The notes beneath the pieces were generated by a model, which saw nothing but the letters and a program-made list of their open reading frames with translations, was not told the origin of the DNA and did not search any database. This document shows positions 53,189-61,119 of a stretch of DNA of 64,000 nucleotides, piece after piece (position 1 is the first letter of the stretch; the number at the start of each line of letters is the position of its first letter). The DNA comes from Dehalococcoidia bacterium. Lineage in GTDB: Bacteria > Chloroflexota > Dehalococcoidia > DSTF01 > JACRBR01. The stretch spans positions 26,679 to 90,678 of the forward strand of contig JADMII010000010.1 in the NCBI GenBank assembly GCA_015478665.1, written 5' to 3'. A program made the position numbers and the translations under genes.

Positions 53189-53488
53189 TCACGAACGGCG
53201 CACCTTGCCGCCACGGATGCGGTGCAATCGACGTACGAAGTTCGCAGGGTCAATGCTGAGAGCCGCCGTGATGTCGAGTAGTTCTATGACATCAATCCGG
53301 CGCTCCCCTCGCTCGTACTTCGACACGTAGCTCTGCGGACGGGCGAGCACCACGGCGAGTTCCGCTTGAGTCATGCCCGCCCGCTTTCGGGTCTCGACGA
53401 GAAGGTCTCGGAACCTCCGGTAGTCCTCGGTGAATACCGAGCGGGTCAACGTTCCATCTCTCGTGCCGCTTCGCAACGCATGGCACAT
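53189..53488 (-). CDS. XRE-family helix-turn-helix regulator
   Basis: About 99 residues. HTH_3 domain: FRDLLVETRKRAGMTQAELAVVLARPQSYVSKYERGERRIDVIELLDITAALSIDP. A basic tail follows. The ATG at 53488 lies inside the -10 of its own apparent promoter, so a TTG at 53449 is the more likely start. It probably controls itself and the neighbouring nuclease or zinc-ribbon gene. Confidence 0.85.
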   Translation of the reverse strand: MCHALRSGTRDGTLTRSVFTEDYRRFRDLLVETRKRAGMTQAELAVVLARPQSYVSKYERGERRIDVIELLDITAALSIDPANFVRRLHRIRGGKVRRS

Positions 53489-53517
53489 GGATAGAACCTG
53501 AGACAGGTTTAGCCCAA
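53488..53517 (-). promoter_or_regulatory. XRE promoter with an internal palindromic operator
   Basis: Minus strand: -35 TTGGGC (53512-53517), 18-bp spacer, -10 TATCCA (53488-53493). The spacer holds the perfect palindrome AACCTG-AGA-CAGGTT (53495-53509), the right size and place for autorepression. Confidence 0.6.
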
Positions 53518-53626
53518 AACGGGTTCAGCATCAGAGGCACACAGCCGACACTGATTTGAGCGGCTCACGCGGCTGTGGCTTTGTCCGACCGACATGAAGA
53601 CTCTGGGACTTGAAGGGAGAACGCGA

Positions 53627-54202
53627 GTGAGTCTGGCGAAAGTTGTCTTCCCTTCCGCGACTGTGACGCGCGCCTGTCTCCACTGCGGCGCAGAACTTCC
53701 TGCCAACGTCGTGAATTGCGGCGGTTGTGGGGAGTGGTACGAGGCAAACGAACTACAGATACTACTTGCATCGGCGCGAGAGTTGGGCCTTCTTTCTTCA
53801 TCGCCGAAGATGAAGAAGACGTTCCATTTTCGGGTGCCTAGGGTCATGCGCCTAGGCGGCAACCCGTTAGGCGCACTGGTTGGTTCGTTGGTGTTGTCAA
53901 CACCTGCGTTCGTTATCAACTCGATACTCGACGGGCGCGCCAACACGGAGTTCCAAAGCAGGTTGAAGAGCACCGAGCACACATGGAAGCTGCTCGTCTA
54001 CACGCATCGTGGATTGCATTTGCCATCAGGTGTGACGATACGCGCGTTCTCCACCGTCTTTGAGCAAAGGTTCATTCCAGAAGTTCGTGAGGACAAGAGA
54101 GATGCGTGCAGAAGTTGGGCACGTTCGCTTGAACTGGAAGCCTACAACTATGCCGCGAACGTAATCCACAGCCCTGTTCCAGCCGCCCTCATCTCTGACT
54201 AG
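53627..54202 (+). CDS. Zinc-ribbon protein of the element, unknown
   Basis: About 191 residues. A CxxC...CxxC zinc ribbon (CLHCGAELPANVVNCGGC) near the N-terminus is followed by a helical linker, a basic stretch and a hydrophobic-glycine segment (LGALVGSLVLSTPAFVINSIL) that may be a membrane helix or buried strand, then a C-terminal domain with many aromatics. A GTG at 53627 has AGGGAG upstream and is preferred; ATG 53594 is possible. No family recognised. Confidence 0.6.
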   Translation: MSLAKVVFPSATVTRACLHCGAELPANVVNCGGCGEWYEANELQILLASARELGLLSSSPKMKKTFHFRVPRVMRLGGNPLGALVGSLVLSTPAFVINSILDGRANTEFQSRLKSTEHTWKLLVYTHRGLHLPSGVTIRAFSTVFEQRFIPEVREDKRDACRSWARSLELEAYNYAANVIHSPVPAALISD

Positions 54203-54224
54203 AACGATAGGTACGACCATCGCC

Positions 54225-54335
54225 GTGGAGATACGGGCGGTCAACGAGTCGTACTACACGGTCGATGTGCCGGTGAAGGCGAACACGGATGACCCGAAGA
54301 TAGAGGTCGGTGGCCGCTGGCCGCTCACGAATTGA
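54225..54335 (+). CDS. 36-residue ORF, doubtful
   Basis: GTG 54225 to TGA 54335. The text EIRAVNESYYTVDVPVKAN, then DDPKIEVGGRWPL is beta-like and protein-like, but there is no good ribosome-binding site. It may be a remnant of a larger gene. Confidence 0.3.
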   Translation: MEIRAVNESYYTVDVPVKANTDDPKIEVGGRWPLTN

Positions 54336-54885
54336 GAGCCGACCGTTGTGAGGGGCGGGGCCGTCGTGCGGTCGGCGAGGCGCGTATGGGCCTATCAGGT
54401 GTGAGGCGTCAACGGCGTCGTGTGACGCGCGGAAGCCACGCCACGACGGCACCCCTACGGCCCGCGTGCGCGAGGGATACCGAATCTGACGAACCGCATA
54501 ATGTGACGCCCGGAAGCCACCCACGATGAACGCCCCTACACGCCCACGGAGACCTTAACGGCGCGTTCCCGTCCGTTACCGGCGGTTGTCGTCGCGGAGT
54601 TAGTCCGTCTGCCCCGGCTCTCCCGGTCGCCGCGCGTGGCTTCCACTACTCCCTTACAACCGCCACATAGCTCCGTGTGCGCCGGATGGCTCGTGCGTGG
54701 GGGTGTTCGCCGCGCGGTCTAAGGGAACGGGCGCTTCGCCGGGTACGGGTTTGTGCCGAGACTCTTACCGTACGCGGTTCTCGTTTACACAGTGGCCGGT
54801 CGCGACCTAGGCGAGGTCAGGCCGATGGGTGCACCGCCGGTCACGCCCCGGCAGTCTCACCGGGAGAGGCTCAGGAGGCCGAACG
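54336..54885. repeat. Non-coding interval before the primase gene with direct and inverted repeats
   Basis: A 43-bp imperfect direct repeat at 54421-54463 and 54502-54545 (shared text TGTGACGC, CGGAAGCCAC, CCACGA, CCCCTAC; 81-bp period). A hairpin GACCT-AGGCG-AGGTC at 54804-54818. No gene is supported. Possible replication or control region. Confidence 0.4.
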
Positions 54886-56736
54886 ATGTCCTACGGCAAA
54901 CTCAGCAAGGAAAAAGTCCGAAGAGCGGCGGCGGAAGACTTCTTCGATGAACTGTTCTTCCACCTCGATGACCTAGAGCTAATCGAGTTGCGCTACAAAC
55001 CGGTAGACGGAAAGCGGTTCGACCAGAAATGGGTGCGAGCCAGCAAGGTTGTCGAGATAGCCAGCAAGCTCCAAGACAAGAACGATGTCTACTTTGGCGT
55101 CGTGCCGCGTGTTGGCCGCTTCGGTGACGCGGAGCACACCGGTCAGATTACGACACTGTGGGCAGACGTGGATGCGAAGTGCTTCCGGGGTGGCAAGGCG
55201 GAGGCACTCCTCTCGCTCAACAGTATGCCAGTACGTCCTTCCATCGTTGTCGATAGCGGCAACGGCTATCACGCGTACTGGCTCCTCAAGTTCAGCGAGA
55301 CGATTTCACGTGAAGACGCAAAAGCCTCGATGGATGGCATCAGAGGATGGCTTGATGGGCGGGCGACTAAGCCTCTCGATTCGGTCGGTGATATGGCGCG
55401 AATCCTTCGAGTCCCATACACCCTCAACCACAAAGACGTGAAGAACCCACAACCCGTTAGGACGGTGCTGTTCAAGCCATCGCGTCGATACACGGTCGAG
55501 GAGTTCAAATCGAGCGGTCTGTATCACACGGTGGGTGTGAGGCCCACGACGCGGACGAATGGCACTACGCCGCACACAAGCGGACTCGCTGATGAGAAGC
55601 TCATTCACAAGGCTACCGACGCGGCGAACGGCGAATGGTTCACCGGCCTCTATGAAGGCAATTGGGAGGCTGCCTATCCATCCCAGTCGGAGGCTGACTT
55701 AGCTTTAGTTGGCTCTCTGGCGTTCTGGACTGGCGGAGATGCGGAACAGATTGACAGGTTGTTTCGCGCGTCTGGGTTGTTTCGTGACAAGTGGGACGAG
55801 CGACACAACAGTGCGGGCATGACCTACGGCGAGATTCAGATTGACAAGGTGCTGTCCACCGCGACCGAGTTCTACCGCAATGGTTCCGGCCACTCCAGCG
55901 AGCCATCCGCTTCTAGCCATAGGTTGGAAGAGGTAATCGCAAAGGCGAGGACGGCGAAAGAGCTATGCGAAGCCACACCGGAGAAGGTGGACTGGCTGTT
56001 GCCCGGTTATGTGGCTGTGGGTGCGCTCACGGAAATCGTCGGAAAAGCGAAGTTCGCCGGAAAGTCCACATTCATCGGCTACATGCTAGATGCCGTACTG
56101 GGCGGGAAGCCATTTCTAGGTCACGACACCCAACGCACGCCTGTTGTCTACATCACGGAAGAATACGACAGTACGTTCCGCCAACTTCTGACGCGAACCA
56201 ACCTAACGAACAGGGAGGACTTGATTTCGATAGGACGCGCTGCGGGACTCGGCATGACGTGGCGCGACTGGGTGGAGGTCGGACGTGAACTCTGCGTCCG
56301 CAACTCGGCTCGGTTGCTCGTGGTCGATACAGTGGGCGGTCTGGCGGGGTTACGTGGTGATGACTCCAATTCGGCTGGCGAAGTGACGAACGCCTGTAAC
56401 CTTCTGCGTGATGTAGCTGCACAGGGAATCGCGGTAGTCGCCGTCATTCACGAGCGCAAAGCGGGCGGCAACCTTGTTGATGCCGCTGTCGGCAGTCTGG
56501 CGTACGCCGCGTCGGCGGACATCATCGCTCGCATCAAGCGCGTGCCAGAGAAGGAGGCCGACGATAGTACGAGGGTGCGAATCATCGAGGCAATCGGACG
56601 CTACGGGGAGCAAACCCCGGAGCAACTGACCATTGAGTTGACGGACGGGAAGTATCGAGTGCTAGGAGCCTGTCCCTTTAGTGGAACATGCCGCGCGGGA
56701 TGCGAAGTGGTCTGGCTTGACGCGCGAGCTGCGTGA
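54886..56736 (+). pseudogene. AEP primase-RecA-like ATPase, 3' end replaced by IS sequence
   Basis: ATG 54886 with AGGAGG at 54873-54878. Residues 1-220: archaeo-eukaryotic primase fold, with metal acids Asp94 and Asp96 in LWADVDAK, His129 in SGNGYHAYW, and GDMARILRVPYTLNHK around 168-183. Residues about 265-330: helical PriCT-like domain (SGLFRDKWDER). Residues about 360-590: RecA/RepA-like ATPase (AAA_25), with Walker A GKAKFAGKST (Lys393), Walker B ARLLVVD (Asp481) and IHERK. From residue 595 the frame is coded by the left end of the IS at 56666, giving 22 foreign residues. The intact frame resumes at 58116-58330. The product is the likely replication initiator/primase-helicase of the element. 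It may still work truncated, since only 71 C-terminal residues are lost. Confidence 0.85.
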
Positions 56737-58111
56737 TCGTTCGGATGAGGCAGCTCGCGGCAGCCTCAGGCGGCCGCCCAGACCTTGCCGAGCTTGAGCA
56801 GGTTGCTGGCGGTACACACCAGACTCCACTCGGCGCTCACCGCGTCTCCGCCACGCCTTAGGAACTGACGGAAGCCGCGCGCAAACTTCGCCTGACCGAT
56901 GACGGGCTCCACTGTCTGCTTCCTGAGCTTGTACTTCTCCTTGCCCTCCCGGCTGCGCAGGCGCTCCCGCATCCGGTTGCGATGCGGCCAGCGGTTGCTG
57001 GAGCGGGCGGGCGCAGGGTCGGCGTCAGGAGGCTCATCACGACGGTAGCGTCTGAGTGCGATCACGGCGTAGACACCCGCCTCGTCCAGCGCCGCAAAGT
57101 TGCCCTCGGAAGCATAGCCGGCGTCGGCGCTCAGTTCCTTCGGCGCGCGGCCATGGCGATCGATGATCTGCTGCAGCATTGGCCGCAGGCGCTGGACGTC
57201 CGGCGGTGCGTGCGAGACTTCGCACGCGACGATGATCTGGCTCTCAGCGTCCACCGCGATCTGCGCGTTGTAGCACTGCTGGAAGCCGTCCGGCGTGTGC
57301 ATGATGCGTGATTCCGCGTCCGTGAAGTTGGTCTGCGCTTTGGGATGCACCGTCGCCGCGGCGGGATCCTGCCCGGCACGCGTCACCTTCTCCCTCGCCT
57401 CCTCTTCCAGCCGCGCCTGCGCGGTCTCCACCTTGTGCAGCCGCTTCAGCGTCTCCTCCCAGCCCTCCGGCAGGCTGAAGCCGTCGTCGTCCGGGCCGTG
57501 TTCCTCGTCCTCCTCGGCGTCTTCCTCATCGGCGCGCTGAAACCAGCCCGCGACCTGCTCCTCCAGCGATGTGCGCTTCGCCAGGAGCCGCCCGTAGCTC
57601 ATCGCCTTGTGCTTGGAGGCGTTGGCGCGCACCTTCGTCCCATCCAGTGCGACATGGCCGAGCCGTACCAGCCCCGCCTCGCGGCAGAGCTCCAGAACCT
57701 GGCTGAACAGCCCCTGCAACTCGTCCTGGAAGCGCTTGCGGAAGGTGGAGATGGTGCGGAAGTCGGGGCGGGCCCAGTCCGTGAGGTAGAGGAAACTGAC
57801 GTTGTCGCAGCAGGCGGCCTGCAGCCGGCGCGAGGAGTAGATCCCGCGGCAGGCGCCGTAGAGCAGCAGGCCGACCATCGCTTCCGGGTGAAACGGCGGC
57901 CGCCCCCGCTCCGCGCGGTAGGACGCGTGGATGCGGCTGAGATCCAGCTGAGTCACCACGCGCCGCACGACGTACACGGGGTCCTGGGGGCTGATGACCT
58001 CCGTCAGCGAGGCGGGTAACAGAAAGGCTTGGTCGGGTGTGTGTCGATGGTAAGGTCGCATGTCCAAATGATCATGCGCTTACCTGTTCCTGTCAATAAA
58101 TGGACAGGCTC
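56666..58111 (-). mobile_element. IS1182-family insertion sequence
   Basis: 1446 bp. Ends share GAGCCTGTCC with one mismatch and further TTTA (left 56666-56680, right end at 58111 in reverse). Flanked by CTAG at 56662-56665 and 58112-58115, a four-base target duplication. More GC-rich than the element around it. Contains the transposase gene at 56766-58067. Confidence 0.9.
56766..58067 (-). CDS. IS1182-family transposase (DDE)
   Basis: A 433-residue transposase. N-terminal region: HRHTPDQAFLLPASL, then PPFHPEAMVGLLLYGACRGIYSSRRL. First catalytic aspartate in HVALDGTKVRANASKHKAM; second in ELSADAGYASEGN; glutamate in VEPVIGQAKFARGFRQFLRRG. An acidic insertion (about residues 180-200) sits in the middle. 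ATG at 58067, 44 bp inside the right end. Confidence 0.93.
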   Translation of the reverse strand: MDMRPYHRHTPDQAFLLPASLTEVISPQDPVYVVRRVVTQLDLSRIHASYRAERGRPPFHPEAMVGLLLYGACRGIYSSRRLQAACCDNVSFLYLTDWARPDFRTISTFRKRFQDELQGLFSQVLELCREAGLVRLGHVALDGTKVRANASKHKAMSYGRLLAKRTSLEEQVAGWFQRADEEDAEEDEEHGPDDDGFSLPEGWEETLKRLHKVETAQARLEEEAREKVTRAGQDPAAATVHPKAQTNFTDAESRIMHTPDGFQQCYNAQIAVDAESQIIVACEVSHAPPDVQRLRPMLQQIIDRHGRAPKELSADAGYASEGNFAALDEAGVYAVIALRRYRRDEPPDADPAPARSSNRWPHRNRMRERLRSREGKEKYKLRKQTVEPVIGQAKFARGFRQFLRRGGDAVSAEWSLVCTASNLLKLGKVWAAA

Positions 58112-58330
58112 CTAGGCGAAGGCGCGTCATGGGCGGTTCTACAGGCGAGAGAGGCAATCATCGAGGGGTTCGAGGACAGAGGTGAGATTACACTCGATGA
58201 AGTCGCAAGCGGGAGCATCCGTCGTGGTTCGGCACAGACCGCCTTCAAGCAACTTGAAGACGAGGACATTGCGGAGAAACTGGGTGAGGGAAAGCGGGGA
58301 GACCCCTTCCGGTATCGACGGCGGATGTAG
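58100..58330 (+). pseudogene. 3' end of the split primase-ATPase gene
   Basis: From 58116 the frame GEGASWAVLQAREAIIEGFED continues the primase reading exactly, after the shared CTAG. It ends GKRGDPFRYRRRM. The text resembles a C-terminal winged helix (AREAIIEGF, GEITLDEVASGSI, QTAFKQLEDEDIAEKL). The preceding codons 58100-58115 belong to the IS. It is unlikely to be translated separately. Confidence 0.85.
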
Positions 58331-58359
58331 ATGTTTCCGCCAGCCTACTGTATCGCCCG

Positions 58360-58463
58360 TTGGCAGAAACAATGGGGCACCGTTTGTTTTCTACCGCCCC
58401 GTAGTTGAACTGGCAGAAGAACCGTAAGGTTCTGCCAACCCGTGATTTATATAGTTGGCAGAA
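58360..58463. repeat. TTGGCAGAA iteron-like cluster
   Basis: Copies at 58360-58368 (+), 58410-58418 (+, CTGGCAGAA), 58430-58438 (-) and 58455-58463 (+). The second and third face each other with a GAACC-GTAA-GGTTC hairpin between. Lies directly after the primase gene. Suggests a binding site for a replication or control protein. Confidence 0.65.
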
Positions 58464-58522
58464 AGCATCCAATCACGTGCAGCCTTGCAACTCGATTCCA
58501 CAGAACCACGGAGGTGACCACG

Positions 58523-58975
58523 ATGCACAACCTTGAGCTGTATCCCGAATGCCCGACACACGGTGGGCGCATCGTCACGCGGTTTGAGACTGAACGCGCC
58601 CTGCGGGAACGGCGTGGAGACGCAAACTTCAACACATTGCCCGATGATGTCCCCGCGCTCTTTGCAGCGAAGCATCACCCGTTCGCCAACGTTGATAGCG
58701 GGCGACTCCTGTGCGATGAGTGCGGAGACGTTGCGGACACAATCCACCTTCTGCCAACCGTCGTTGGAGTCTCATGCATCCAAGCCTCTTGCCGTGAACA
58801 CGACTTTGGCGGGTACGCCATCCCAATGGATACCGGCGATGGTCTGACTGCGGAGCCGTTCCGATGGCTCCATCATTTGAGCACCAAGGTTCAATTCGAG
58901 GCGACGTTGGTAACCCTCGTGGCATGGCTTGACTTCGAAGGCGCGGTGGCGCTCGACAGGCACCGCGCGGCCTAA
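58523..58975 (+). CDS. Cys-rich unknown protein of the element
   Basis: A 150-residue protein. ATG 58523 follows GGAGGTG. N-terminal ELYPECPTHGGRIVTRFE and later LLCDECGD could form a zinc site; HDFGGYAIPMDTGDG is distinctive. A TTATAT element at 58447-58452 lies among the upstream repeats. No family recognised. Confidence 0.6.
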   Translation: MHNLELYPECPTHGGRIVTRFETERALRERRGDANFNTLPDDVPALFAAKHHPFANVDSGRLLCDECGDVADTIHLLPTVVGVSCIQASCREHDFGGYAIPMDTGDGLTAEPFRWLHHLSTKVQFEATLVTLVAWLDFEGAVALDRHRAA

Positions 58976-59074
58976 CTTTCCTCGTGGCTGTCCTTCTAGA
59001 GTTCTTCGGATGGGGTTGCGTTTCACACCTTAGGTTGTTTATGTTGTTGTAACGACCAGAGGAAGGAGGCGCAC

Positions 59075-59320
59075 TTGGCATTCTCGAAGCCGGATGGCAA
59101 TACGCCCAAGCTCATTCAAGTGGAGCCGCACGCTCATCGGAAGGCTAAGGTCGCCGCGACACTCGCGGGCAAAGACATGAAGACGTGGGTGTCAGAGGTC
59201 ATCGAGGCAGCAGCCCACGATGTTCATCGACAGATGGGCATTCCGGCCTCAGCGGAAGCACGCACCTTGGGGAATCGACCCAAGAAAGGAGGCGTAAGCG
59301 GCAAGAAGAAGAGCCAGTAA
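59075..59320 (+). CDS. Small RHH-like DNA-binding protein
   Basis: An 81-residue basic protein. LIQVEPHAHRKAKVAATLAGKDMKTWVSEVIEAAAHD has the strand-helix-helix outline of Arc/CopG ribbon-helix-helix proteins, then a basic tail. A TTG start at 59075 follows AGGAGG. Sits at the right end of the element next to the att copy. A copy-control, partition or regulatory role is possible. Confidence 0.6.
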   Translation: MAFSKPDGNTPKLIQVEPHAHRKAKVAATLAGKDMKTWVSEVIEAAAHDVHRQMGIPASAEARTLGNRPKKGGVSGKKKSQ

Positions 59321-59438
59321 GCACGGATGGACTTCTACGCTGACGAAGGACGCATCAGTCGAGGAAGTCCAACGCACGAAGCAATTGACCGAACAAGCAA
59401 GTTAGCTTCAAGAACGCGGTTTAGAGACAAAGGTGTTG

Positions 59439-59514
59439 TGGCACCCCCGGCAGGATTCGAACCTGCGACCGTCGGATTAGAAGTCCGGTGCTCTGTCCAC
59501 TGAGCTACGGGGGC
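59439..59514 (-). tRNA. tRNA-Arg(UCU), right copy (att repeat)
   Basis: Identical over 76 bp to the left copy, including CCA and the C-A mismatch in the anticodon stem. Its upstream flank (above 59515) is host-type DNA, so this copy probably keeps the original promoter. Confidence 0.95.
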
Positions 59515-59561
59515 TCGCACATCCCGCGCGCCGGCGCGGAATCCTGCGCACCATTGTACGG

Positions 59562-59668
59562 CTGTACGGTGTACGGCTGTACAACCACCGACGCGCCCGA
59601 CGACGCGCCGCGCATCAACCCGCAGATCCGCGCTGTACGGTGTGCGGCTGCACGGCCACCGATGCGCC
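59562..59668. repeat. Imperfect 36-bp direct repeat near the element's right boundary
   Basis: CTGTACGGTGTACGGCTGTAC... at 59562-59597 and a diverged copy at 59633-59668, 71 bp apart. Each contains TGTACGG modules in tandem. Confidence 0.6.
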
Positions 59669-59725
59669 GCCGCGCAACGCCCGCAACGCATCGCCGATGC
59701 TATGATGGCCGCACAGGAGGCCAGT

Positions 59726-60286
59726 ATGAACGAGGCGCACCTCAAGCTCTGCAGCAGCGACGAATGGGCCGACGGCCTGCGGAAGTGGCTCATCCCCGCC
59801 GCCACCGACAGCATCATCCTCGGCGATCACGCCCTCGAGGTCGGGCCGGGCCCCGGCCGCACCACCGACATCCTCATGCACCTCGTTCCCCGGCTCACCG
59901 CTGTCGAAGTCGACCCCCTGCTTGCGGCGCGGCTGAAGCAGCGCATGGCCGGCACCAACGTCACCGTCGTCGAGGCCGATGCCACCGCGCTGCCCTTCCC
60001 CGATGACCATTTCGACTCCGCGCTGTCGTTCGTCATGCTCCATCACGTGCCCACGCCCCAACTGCAGGACCAACTCTTCGGCGAAGTGCGCCGCGTCCTG
60101 CGCCCCGGCGGCGTCTTCGCCGGCGTCGATAGCTTCGACACTCCCCCGTGGCGCGAGCTGCACGCCGACGACATCTGCGTGGCCGTGCCGCCCGAGACGG
60201 TCGAACAACGGTTGCGCGCCGCAGGATTCTCGAAGGTCGCGGTCGTGCCAAACGAGCGCGTCCTGCAATTCCACGCCACCGTCTGA
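59726..60286 (+). CDS. Class I SAM-dependent methyltransferase
   Basis: A 186-residue Methyltransf_11-type protein. Motif I is ALEVGPGPGRTTDIL, motif II VEVDPLLA, and VVEADATALPFPDDHFDSALSFVMLHHV follows. The ATG at 59726 has CAGGAGG upstream. Substrate unknown. First host gene right of the element. Confidence 0.9.
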   Translation: MNEAHLKLCSSDEWADGLRKWLIPAATDSIILGDHALEVGPGPGRTTDILMHLVPRLTAVEVDPLLAARLKQRMAGTNVTVVEADATALPFPDDHFDSALSFVMLHHVPTPQLQDQLFGEVRRVLRPGGVFAGVDSFDTPPWRELHADDICVAVPPETVEQRLRAAGFSKVAVVPNERVLQFHATV

Positions 60287-60436
60287 TGCGTTGAGCCACC
60301 GGCGAGGCGAGCCGTGATCGCTGTGCGGAGCAGCCCACGCGCAGGATTTCGCTGAGCATGGCAGCGACGTGTAGTAGTCGACGAAGCGCGCCGGCCGCCC
60401 GGCGCCCGGGCCTCACCGGGACGCCCGCCGCAGTTG

Positions 60437-60928
60437 TTACCTGCCGCGCGCCGTCTGCACCTTGTAGAACCGGCTGCCGCCCCGGCCGCCATGCTTGATG
60501 CCGACGATCGTCGTGTCATCGAGGTCCGCGCTCGTGGTCAGATACTTCTGCACGGCACGGCCCAGCGGCTGCGCGGCGATGATCGACACCATCGCCGCCA
60601 GAATCACGTTCGGCAGGTTCTCCATCTTCCGCGACCGCCCCATCGTCGCCACCGACATCACCCCCGCAAGCGCGCCGGCCACCGCGATGTTCGTGCCGCA
60701 CAGCGACGACACCGCCAGGTAGCCCTCGCCCGACTTCAGCCGCGCCAGCGCCTCGTGCGTCGACGCGTCGAGCAACTCTTGCGGGATGTCCGCGTACAGG
60801 TAGTAGCCGTCGCGCGTCGCCCGGCCGACCACGCGGATGTCGTGCCCGATTTTCGCCAGCAGCACCGAGATCGTCGCGTGCTCCAGCGCATGGTTGCGCC
60901 GCACCGACCCGACCAGCGCGCTCAACAT
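60437..60928 (-). CDS. DUF6391-like membrane-associated protein
   Basis: A 163-residue protein with RRNHALEHATISVLLAKIG, typical of the DUF6391 family, then a glycine-rich hydrophobic stretch (AVSSLCGTNIAVAGALAGVMSVA) and a second hydrophobic stretch (NVILAAMVSIIAAQPLG). The short HALEHA motif may bind metal. Uncharacterised. Confidence 0.75.
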   Translation of the reverse strand: MLSALVGSVRRNHALEHATISVLLAKIGHDIRVVGRATRDGYYLYADIPQELLDASTHEALARLKSGEGYLAVSSLCGTNIAVAGALAGVMSVATMGRSRKMENLPNVILAAMVSIIAAQPLGRAVQKYLTTSADLDDTTIVGIKHGGRGGSRFYKVQTARGR

Positions 60929-61119
60929 ACCACCGCCTCCGCTCGTGTCTCTGCATCAGTATACGGACGCCCCTCGCACACGCGACCCGGCAAGAGGTAG
61001 GCGGCGGATGCCGGAAGCGGGGCCTGCGAGGACGGCTTCGGCGCCGACGCTCCGCGCTGAGACGTGACGCAGGTCGGAAGCCAGAGGCCGCGGGGAGACG
61101 CGGGAACCGAATCTGCCGT

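Larger units (their letters stand above)
49221..59514. mobile_element. Integrative element inserted at a tRNA-Arg gene, about 10.2 kb
   Basis: Bounded by identical 76-bp tRNA-Arg repeats (49221-49296 and 59439-59514). Visibly more AT-rich than the flanks. Carries, from the left: tyrosine integrase, wHTH protein, three small overlapping ORFs, unknown protein, nuclease candidate, XRE regulator, zinc-ribbon protein, AEP primase-RecA ATPase (split by an IS1182 element), unknown proteins and an RHH-like protein. No capsid, portal, relaxase or conjugation gene is visible. Such content fits a plasmid-like or satellite-like integrative element. Subtracting the IS (1446 bp plus one TSD) leaves about 8.8 kb. 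Confidence 0.88.

Noticed and set aside
59335..59817. ORF with SNPAGGAT-type text at the right att site
   Set aside because: This text is the usual translation of a tRNA gene, not a protein.
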